Origin: Prevotella sp. CAG:732
Lineage (GTDB): Bacteria; Bacteroidota; Bacteroidia; Bacteroidales; Bacteroidaceae
Assembly (NCBI GenBank): GCA_000436035.1
Contig: FR893265.1
Location: 1 to 16,433, forward strand
Length of the DNA: 16,433 bases
Direction: 5' to 3'
A program made the translations under genes and the position numbers. The notes beneath the pieces were generated by a model that ran no database searches, was not told the DNA's origin, and was given only the letters and a program-made list of their open reading frames with translations. This document shows positions 6,865-11,846 of this stretch, one piece after another (position 1 is the first letter of the stretch; every line of letters starts with the position of its first letter).

Positions 6865-7503
6865 ATGACTGAGACTGAAAACATCGACAGATACATCTGT
6901 CAACACATCGAACCAGAAGGCGACTATCTCTACCGCCTCTATCGTGCCACCAACATCCACACCATCCATGGCCGTATGGCTAGCGGTCATATACAGGGAA
7001 GATTGCTCAAGATGTTGGTACAGATGATACGCCCCAAGAACATCTTGGAGGTGGGAACCTTCAGCGGATATAGTGCCATCTGCCTCGCCGAAGGACTTGC
7101 CGAGGGAGGCAAGCTCTACACCTTTGAAATCAACGATGAGATGGAAGACTTCACTCGCCCTTGGATAGAAGGTTCGAGCGTTGCCGACAAGATAGACTTC
7201 CGCATCGGAGATGCCAATGTGGAGGCTCCCAAGCTAGGCATCCACTTCGACTTGGCTTTTGTGGATGGTGACAAGCGTACTTACCTGGAGACCTACGAGA
7301 TGGTGCTGAGCATTCTCAATCCCGGTGGATACATCCTTGCCGACAATACGCTTTGGGACGGACACGTCATCGACCCAGCATACGACAAGGACCATCAGAC
7401 ACAAGGCATCAGGAAGTTCAACGATTTCATCGCACAAGACCCAAGGGTGGAAGTTGTGATTCTACCATTAAGAGATGGCTTGACATTGATTCGGAAAAAG
7501 TAA
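6865..7503 (+). CDS. SAM-dependent O-methyltransferase (COMT-like family)
   Basis: Predicted cytoplasmic, metal-dependent O-methyltransferase of the family-3 type (PF01596-like, related to catechol and caffeoyl-CoA O-methyltransferases). The 212-aa product has the SAM-binding motif I LEVGTFSGYS (61-70), an acidic residue closing strand 2 (TFEIND, 87-91), a GDANVE loop (116-120), the metal-site FVDGDKRTY (132-140) and ADNTLWDGHV (159-168), in which D134, D160 and N161 are the expected metal ligands. Substrate cannot be read from sequence; homologues act on catechols, but Bacteroidales members are largely uncharacterised. I chose the ATG at 6865, because an in-frame extension to 6736 would overlap aroQ by 85 nt and gives arginine-rich sequence unlike the family. 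A strong terminator follows. Confidence 0.92.
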   Translation: MTETENIDRYICQHIEPEGDYLYRLYRATNIHTIHGRMASGHIQGRLLKMLVQMIRPKNILEVGTFSGYSAICLAEGLAEGGKLYTFEINDEMEDFTRPWIEGSSVADKIDFRIGDANVEAPKLGIHFDLAFVDGDKRTYLETYEMVLSILNPGGYILADNTLWDGHVIDPAYDKDHQTQGIRKFNDFIAQDPRVEVVILPLRDGLTLIRKK

Positions 7504-7540
7504 AACTAGGTACGTCCAAGCATACCTTTATCAATAAAGT

Positions 7541-7585
7541 AACATCCCTACGTTTGCCAATCGACAAACATAGGGATGTTTTTTA
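7541..7585 (+). terminator. Intrinsic terminator of the aroQ-methyltransferase unit
   Basis: AACATCCCTA (7541-7550) pairs perfectly with TAGGGATGTT (7571-7580); after one C/A mismatch GTTTG pairs with CAAAC, closing an 8-nt loop. TTTTATT follows. It lies 38 nt after the methyltransferase stop, between convergent genes. On the minus strand the stem is not followed by a good T-run, so it mainly serves plus-strand transcription. The rest of 7504-7618 contains only a small CTTTAT/ATAAAG palindrome (7526-7539). Confidence 0.88.
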
Positions 7586-7618
7586 TTCATTCAATATATC
7601 ATTAGCCATAGCTGAAGA

Positions 7619-8848
7619 CTAACCTAAAAGTCGCTTACTCAGGTATCTCACTGGATACCAAACAGAAAGCCAGCCTACCGCCAATACGGTGACAAAGATT
7701 ATGGCTACATCCGTATAATGCACGCTCACCGGATAAGCATCCACGATAAAGGAACCAGCGGAGTCGCCCAGTTTGACAAAGCCAAACTGCTGTTGCAAAA
7801 GGCAAAGCAACAATCCCAAGCCGACACCGATGATGGCACCGATAGCCGAAATCATTCTTCCCTCAAAGAGGAATACACGAGCTATCTGCTTGTCACTGGC
7901 GCCTAAGTTGCGCAGGGTGACTACATCATCTTTCTTGTCAATAATCAGCATGGAGATCGAGCCGATGATATTAAAGCAAGCCACCACCAAGATGAAGGTC
8001 AAGAAGATATAGGCTATCATCTTCTCGATAGACATAATCTTGAAGGTATCTTCCTGTTGCTCAAAGCGATCGAGCACTCGGTACTTATCCCCTGCTATCT
8101 GCTGCATTTCCTTTTTTACGGCATTCAAGTCGCTTCCATCCTTCAGACGGATTTCCAAGGAAGACAAACATCCCTGCTGTCCGAACAAGTTGCGAGCGAA
8201 GGCGATGGAAGTCAAGATATAACTCTTGTCATATCGAGCTTGCTTCACAGAGAACAAGACTCCCGGACAATTCAAGGAATCCACCACAAACCCTTGCGTA
8301 GGATTCGACATATCGAGCTGTCCCTCCTTCAATGGAGCATAAATCTTGAGGAAACCATCCCACTGAGCACCCACGCCCAACGATTGTGCCAGGCGGATGC
8401 CCAAGGTACCATACTCCAAGTTGGCTGCATGAAGCGAGAACGAGCCATCACCATAAAGGATGTCATTGATATGAGACATATCCGAGAAATTGTCATCGAC
8501 ACCCTTGATGGTCACCATCGCCTGTCGGTCTTGATAGACGGCAAGAGCCTGGTCCTCCACACTCTCTGTCACGATGTCCACCTCTGGCAACTGACGAATT
8601 TTGGTCAAGATAGGGTCGTCACAAGCTGCCGTCTTTCCCATAGTAGGAACCACCTCCAACTGTGGGTCGAAGCTAGTGAACAAAGTAGCCACCAAGTCGT
8701 GGAAGCCATTGAACACACTCAATACAATCACCAGCGCCATCGTAGCTACAGCCACACCGATGGCACTGATCGCACTGATGATATTGATGGCGTGAGTACT
8801 CTTCTTGGAAAAGAGATACCTGCGAGCTATGAAAAGCGGAAAATTCAT
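7619..8848 (-). CDS. LolC/LolE-type ABC transporter permease (FtsX family)
   Basis: Inner-membrane permease of the lipoprotein-releasing LolCDE type, which extracts outer-membrane-bound lipoproteins with the ATPase LolD. The 409-aa product has the classic topology: a short cytoplasmic start (MNFPLFIARRYLFSKKS), TM1 at about 21-47, a large periplasmic domain (about 48-275), then three C-terminal TM segments (about 276-302, 330-352, 379-398). The FtsX-family coupling stretch KKDDVVTLRNLGASDKQI (305-322), which contacts the ATPase, is intact. LolC, LolE and the merged LolF cannot be separated by eye. No LolD gene is adjacent. The start at 8848 lies 1 nt after the rbfA stop, so the two are co-transcribed; a longer in-frame start at 8899 would overlap rbfA by 50 nt and is rejected. 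Confidence 0.88.
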   Translation of the reverse strand: MNFPLFIARRYLFSKKSTHAINIISAISAIGVAVATMALVIVLSVFNGFHDLVATLFTSFDPQLEVVPTMGKTAACDDPILTKIRQLPEVDIVTESVEDQALAVYQDRQAMVTIKGVDDNFSDMSHINDILYGDGSFSLHAANLEYGTLGIRLAQSLGVGAQWDGFLKIYAPLKEGQLDMSNPTQGFVVDSLNCPGVLFSVKQARYDKSYILTSIAFARNLFGQQGCLSSLEIRLKDGSDLNAVKKEMQQIAGDKYRVLDRFEQQEDTFKIMSIEKMIAYIFLTFILVVACFNIIGSISMLIIDKKDDVVTLRNLGASDKQIARVFLFEGRMISAIGAIIGVGLGLLLCLLQQQFGFVKLGDSAGSFIVDAYPVSVHYTDVAIIFVTVLAVGWLSVWYPVRYLSKRLLG

Positions 8849-8849
8849 C

Positions 8850-9185
8850 TTACTTCTTGAGCAACTCGTCAATGCGCTCCAAGTAGTCCAAGCTATCATC
8901 CAAGAAGAAACGCAACTCTGGGATGATGCGCAACTGGTTTCTTACTTTCTTGCCCAAGTCGTAGCGAATGGTCTTCTCGTTCGCCGTGATGTTCTTCAAG
9001 ATTTCCTCACCTTTCTCTGAAGGGAATACACTGAGGTAAGCCGTACAGATACTGAGGTCTGGGCTAATCTTTACTTTTGTCACACTTACCATGACACCAT
9101 GCATCATACGGGTCTGTGACTGGAAAATGAGACTCAACTCCTTTTGGAGGAGTCTGGATATACGATTTTGTCTTGTTTCTTGCAT
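8850..9185 (-). CDS. rbfA: Ribosome-binding factor A
   Basis: Small KH-fold protein that binds the 30S subunit and helps late 16S rRNA 5'-end maturation, especially in the cold. The 111-aa product matches the family through an N-terminal RQNRISRLLQKELSLIF helix, a central VTKVKISPDLSICTAYLSVF strand-turn-strand, and a C-terminal RYDLGKKVRNQLRIIPELRFFLDDSLD segment ending in an ERIDELL helix. The usual length is 110-135 aa. It starts 26 nt after murI and its stop is 1 nt before the LolC/E-type permease gene, so it belongs to the long minus-strand run. The gap before it is made of ATTATTC-like repeats with no Shine-Dalgarno and no promoter element. Confidence 0.93.
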   Translation of the reverse strand: MQETRQNRISRLLQKELSLIFQSQTRMMHGVMVSVTKVKISPDLSICTAYLSVFPSEKGEEILKNITANEKTIRYDLGKKVRNQLRIIPELRFFLDDSLDYLERIDELLKK

Positions 9186-9201
9186 AATTATTATTTATTC
9201 A

Positions 9202-9218
9202 TTATTATTCATTATTCA
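9202..9218. repeat. ATTATTC-type intergenic repeat, copy A
   Basis: TTATTATTCATTATTCA occurs here and again, identically, at 11819-11835. This copy overlaps the murI stop codon and extends into the 26-nt gap before rbfA. Read on the minus strand it is a run of TGAATAAT units with stop codons in all three frames. Confidence 0.6.
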
Positions 9219-10048
9219 AGATCGACGTGCTTCACCTCCACCTTCTCATGAAGGAAGATTTGCGCCGACTCCTTGAACTTTTCCTCACTTTCGGTTGTCA
9301 GATACTGGCAAGTACCACCTTGGGTAATCATCTTATCCACATCTTGGTGTCGCTTGAGATAGTTTTTCAAGCTCTCAGCCACATACATTCCCTGCGGCAC
9401 AACCCTTACGCCATCAGGAAGGTTTTTCACGATGCTATTCATCAGCAATGGATAATGAGTGCATCCCAAGATGATGGTATCTATATCAGCATCCTTTCGC
9501 ATCAGTTGTTCGATGCGCTTCTTGACAAAATAATCAGCACCAGGGCTATCCGCCTCGTTGGCCTCCACGATGGCAGCCCACAACGGACAAGCCACGCCAC
9601 TTACCTTGATGTCGGGCCACAACTTGGCTATCTCCAAATCATAGCTCTGACTCTTGATGGTTCCCTCAGTAGCCAAGAGACCCACATGATTGCTCTTGGT
9701 GATATTGCCAATGACTTCGGCAGTAGGTCGGATGATACCGAGCACACGGCGGGTAGGATCCAACTCTGGGATGTCTCGCTGCTGGATGGAGCGCAAGGCC
9801 TTGGCTGAAGCCGTGTTACAGCCCAAGATTACCAAGTGGCAGCCCATGGAGAAGAGTTTCAACACTGCCTGACGGGTAAACTTATACACCACCTCAAAGG
9901 AACGTGAGCCGTATGGCGCACGAGCATTGTCGCCCAAATACATATAGTCGTACTGGGGCAAGAGCTGACGAAGTCCGTGAAGAATCGTCAAGCCGCCATA
10001 TCCAGAATCAAAGATTCCGATAGGACCGGGGTTAGAAGGCAACATCAT
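9212..10048 (-). CDS. murI: Glutamate racemase
   Basis: Cofactor-independent enzyme converting L- to D-glutamate for peptidoglycan stem peptides. The 278-aa product shows the N-terminal GIFDSGYGGL (11-20, D14), YLGDNARAPYG (37-47), the first catalytic cysteine C77 in LGCNTASAKAL, and the second, C196, with H198 in LGCTHYPLL. All are at the spacing expected for the two-domain racemase fold, and the length is typical. The ATG overlaps the stop of the third skp-like gene by 4 nt (ATGA), indicating translational coupling; a second ATG directly follows. The C-terminal ~40 residues are less conserved. Linkage to bamA and skp is common in Bacteroidales and puts peptidoglycan precursor supply together with outer-membrane assembly. 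Confidence 0.96.
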   Translation of the reverse strand: MMLPSNPGPIGIFDSGYGGLTILHGLRQLLPQYDYMYLGDNARAPYGSRSFEVVYKFTRQAVLKLFSMGCHLVILGCNTASAKALRSIQQRDIPELDPTRRVLGIIRPTAEVIGNITKSNHVGLLATEGTIKSQSYDLEIAKLWPDIKVSGVACPLWAAIVEANEADSPGADYFVKKRIEQLMRKDADIDTIILGCTHYPLLMNSIVKNLPDGVRVVPQGMYVAESLKNYLKRHQDVDKMITQGGTCQYLTTESEEKFKESAQIFLHEKVEVKHVDLE

Positions 10049-10617
10049 TTCAAGTTCTCCTTTATCAATTCGGTGATATCCTCTCCCATCGCAGCATCCA
10101 CGTATGGCAGGGAATCACCATCCACATTCAAGACAAAAGCAAAGCCTTTCGCCTTACCTATCTTTTGAATCACGTCCTTGATTTGTTTCTTCAGAGGAGC
10201 ATACGCTTCCTCTTCAGCCTGCTTGAGCAGTCGTTCCGACTCAGCCTTGAAAGCCATATTCTTAGCCATCAGTTCTCTCAACTCAGCCTGTCGCTTCTCC
10301 AAGATAGAAGGAGCGAAACTGCGCTGACCGTCCAAGAACTCCTCATACTTGCTGTTGAACTCGTCCTCGGCACGCTTGGTCTCTGCATCGTATTTCATAC
10401 GGAGGTCGTCCATATTATGCTTGGCTAGCGCATAGCCTGGCATGGTATGAAAGACTTCCAGAAAACTGAAATAGGCAAAATGCAAAGATGGTTGCGCCCC
10501 TGTCTTGACTTGTGGTGCAACTGTCGTAGGCTGCTGTACGGCAGGAGACTCCTTCTGTGCGAAAGAAGTCCATGGCATCATCGCCATAGCTACATATAAG
10601 ATTGTCTTTGTCATCAT
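10045..10617 (-). CDS. Skp/OmpH-like periplasmic chaperone, third paralogue
   Basis: Predicted exported protein of the OmpH/Skp family, which holds unfolded outer-membrane proteins in the periplasm. The 190-aa product has a signal peptide (about 1-20, ending SFAQ), then a Pro/Thr/Gln-rich linker (about 21-44), not found in the other two copies, and then the family pattern: a short LHFAYFSFLEVFHTMPGYALA segment, a long charged coiled-coil region (about 67-145), and a final VIQKIGKAKGFAFVLNVDGD core-strand region with a DITELIKENLK tail. It is the most diverged of the three. Two tandem ATGs (10617, 10614) are possible starts; upstream in-frame codons lie across the hairpin region and were rejected. 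It overlaps murI by 4 nt and lies below a terminator-like hairpin. Confidence 0.85.
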   Translation of the reverse strand: MMTKTILYVAMAMMPWTSFAQKESPAVQQPTTVAPQVKTGAQPSLHFAYFSFLEVFHTMPGYALAKHNMDDLRMKYDAETKRAEDEFNSKYEEFLDGQRSFAPSILEKRQAELRELMAKNMAFKAESERLLKQAEEEAYAPLKKQIKDVIQKIGKAKGFAFVLNVDGDSLPYVDAAMGEDITELIKENLK

Positions 10618-10653
10618 GAAGAGTTGCTTTAATTCTGACTGAACGAAAATCAC

Positions 10654-10690
10654 TAAAAGAGAAAGAAGGGCAAGCACTTCTGCCTGCCCT
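10654..10690 (-). terminator. Intrinsic terminator or attenuator between skp-like genes 2 and 3
   Basis: On the minus strand AGGGCAGGCA (10690-10681), loop GAAG, and TGCTTGCCCT (10676-10667) form a 10-bp stem with one G-T pair, followed by TTCTTTCTCTTTT (10666-10654). This is a convincing hairpin plus U-rich tract, 24 nt past the second skp stop and 37 nt before the third skp ATG. With no clear promoter in the 97-nt gap, it may lower read-through into the third skp and murI. Confidence 0.7.
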
Positions 10691-10714
10691 CTGTATGTTC
10701 TTTCGAAAAAGGAA

Positions 10715-11206
10715 TTACTTACCGTTAAGTTTATTCTGTACTTCCTTGGTTACGTCAACTACGTTGGTACCTGCATAGACAGCAGCACCTTCCTCGAAGA
10801 TGTAAGTGTAGTTGCCAGCCTTACCCACTGCGTCGATGGCTGCCTTTACCTTAGCTACGATAGGCTGCATCAACTCGCTGCTCTTCTTCTGCAACTCCTG
10901 CTGACCATCCTGGTAAGCCTGCTGAATCTTCTGCTGCAAAGTCTGCAACTCAGTCTCCTTCTGCTGCTTAGCAGTAGCGTTCATAGTGCTCTGACCCTTC
11001 TGGTACTCGTCAGCCTTGCGGTTGAACTCTTCCTGCATAGACTTCAAGTCGTTCTCCTTCTGCTTCTGGAGAGCCTCAAGCTCACCATTAGCCTTAGCTA
11101 CGTCAGGCAAAGCCTGCATGATGGTCTGGGTATTTACCTTACCAAACTTCTGTGCCATCATTGTCATTGGTGCGCAAAGCATCAACATTAAAATAAGCTT
11201 TTTCAT
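10715..11206 (-). CDS. skp: Skp/OmpH-like periplasmic chaperone, second paralogue
   Basis: Periplasmic holdase of the OmpH/Skp family. The 163-aa product has a signal peptide (1-18, MKKLILMLMLCAPMTMMA, cut before Q), the start of the body strand KFGKVNTQTIMQALPDVAKANGEL, a long Gln/Lys/Glu-rich coiled coil (about 42-120) forming the tentacle arms, and a C-terminal return strand YTYIFEEGAAVYAG with a VDVTKEVQNKL helix. E. coli Skp is 161 aa, so length fits. I chose the ATG at 11206; an in-frame start 11 codons earlier would place charged residues (KKNRK) ahead of the signal peptide. A TATATTTG element sits 30 nt upstream, and a hairpin terminator follows the gene. Confidence 0.93.
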   Translation of the reverse strand: MKKLILMLMLCAPMTMMAQKFGKVNTQTIMQALPDVAKANGELEALQKQKENDLKSMQEEFNRKADEYQKGQSTMNATAKQQKETELQTLQQKIQQAYQDGQQELQKKSSELMQPIVAKVKAAIDAVGKAGNYTYIFEEGAAVYAGTNVVDVTKEVQNKLNGK

Positions 11207-11236
11207 CTTTCTATTCTTTTTAATTATTAATTTCTG

Positions 11237-11244
11237 CAAATATA
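11237..11244 (-). promoter_or_regulatory. Candidate -7 element upstream of the second skp-like gene
   Basis: TATATTTG on the minus strand fits TAnnTTTG and lies in the 41-nt gap between the first two skp-like genes, 30 nt before the ATG at 11206. No TTTG is found at the expected -33 position, which would fall inside the first skp gene, so this is a weak internal promoter at best. Confidence 0.3.
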
Positions 11245-11247
11245 CGA

Positions 11248-11763
11248 TTAATTATTGGAATAACCTAATTTTTGGAGCACTTCGTTGCTAATATCTATCT
11301 TAGGTGAGCCAAAGATGATGCCACTGTTGCTTGCTCTATCCACTACGAGAGAGTAACCACGCAAGTCGGAGATTTCCTTTACTGCATTGTAGATTTCCTC
11401 CTGGATAGGGGTCATCAACGCCTCACGCTTCTTATAGAGTTCACCCTCAGGACCAAAGTATTTCTTCTTCAAGTCGCTGGCTTCTTTCTCTTTCTGCATG
11501 ATGGCATCCTGCTTAGCCTTCTTCTGCTCCTGTGACAAGAAGACCACCTCGTTTTGGTAGTTCTTGTACATGGTGCTAGCCTCGATGTTGAGAGCCTCCA
11601 CCTCTGCCTGCCACTTCTTGCTTACTTGGTTGAGCTGCTCATTGGCACGCTCATAGGCTGGTACATTCTTCAAGATGTACTCCATATCTACCAACGCAAT
11701 CTTTTGTGCGCTTGCTGTCATGGCTGTGATAGCCATGAACAGCATCATGATTATCTTCTTCAT
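11248..11763 (-). CDS. skp: Skp/OmpH-like periplasmic chaperone, first paralogue
   Basis: Periplasmic outer-membrane-protein chaperone of the OmpH/Skp family. The 171-aa product shows a signal peptide (1-19, ending TASA before Q), the body strand KIALVDMEYILKNVPAYERA that is characteristic of the family, a Lys/Glu/Gln-rich coiled coil (about 45-125, including FLSQEQKKAKQDAIMQKEKE), a KKREALMTPIQEEIYNAVKEIS helix, and the closing strands GYSLVVDRASNSGIIFGSPKIDISNEVLQKLG. The final segment with the IIFGSP...DIS pattern is the form usually seen in Bacteroidetes OmpH. It is 83 nt downstream of bamA and has a full Shine-Dalgarno, unusual here. The chaperone and its delivery partner BamA are thus neighbours. 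Confidence 0.94.
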   Translation of the reverse strand: MKKIIMMLFMAITAMTASAQKIALVDMEYILKNVPAYERANEQLNQVSKKWQAEVEALNIEASTMYKNYQNEVVFLSQEQKKAKQDAIMQKEKEASDLKKKYFGPEGELYKKREALMTPIQEEIYNAVKEISDLRGYSLVVDRASNSGIIFGSPKIDISNEVLQKLGYSNN

Positions 11764-11770
11764 AAGAATT

Positions 11771-11775
11771 CCTCC
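11771..11775 (-). promoter_or_regulatory. Canonical Shine-Dalgarno before the first skp-like gene
   Basis: GGAGG lies 7 nt before the ATG at 11763, ideal spacing for a classic ribosome binding site and clear support for this start. Bacteroidetes genes rarely carry such a motif, and none of the other genes in the window shows one. Confidence 0.6.
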
Positions 11776-11818
11776 AATAATATCATTTCATAAGTCCCAA
11801 CGCTGTTATCCGCCAGGC

Positions 11819-11835
11819 TTATTATTCATTATTCA
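11819..11835. repeat. ATTATTC-type intergenic repeat, copy B
   Basis: Identical 17-mer to 9202-9218, extended to about three ATTATTC units up to 11840. It lies a few bases after the bamA stop in the 83-nt gap before the first skp-like gene. On the minus strand it gives TGAATAATGAATAATAA with stops in every frame. Confidence 0.6.
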
Positions 11836-11846
11836 TTATTAATTGT

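Noticed and set aside
8057..8860. A 267-codon plus-strand open frame opposite the LolC/E-type gene
   Set aside because: No membrane segments, domains or start signals; explained by codon bias of the real gene.
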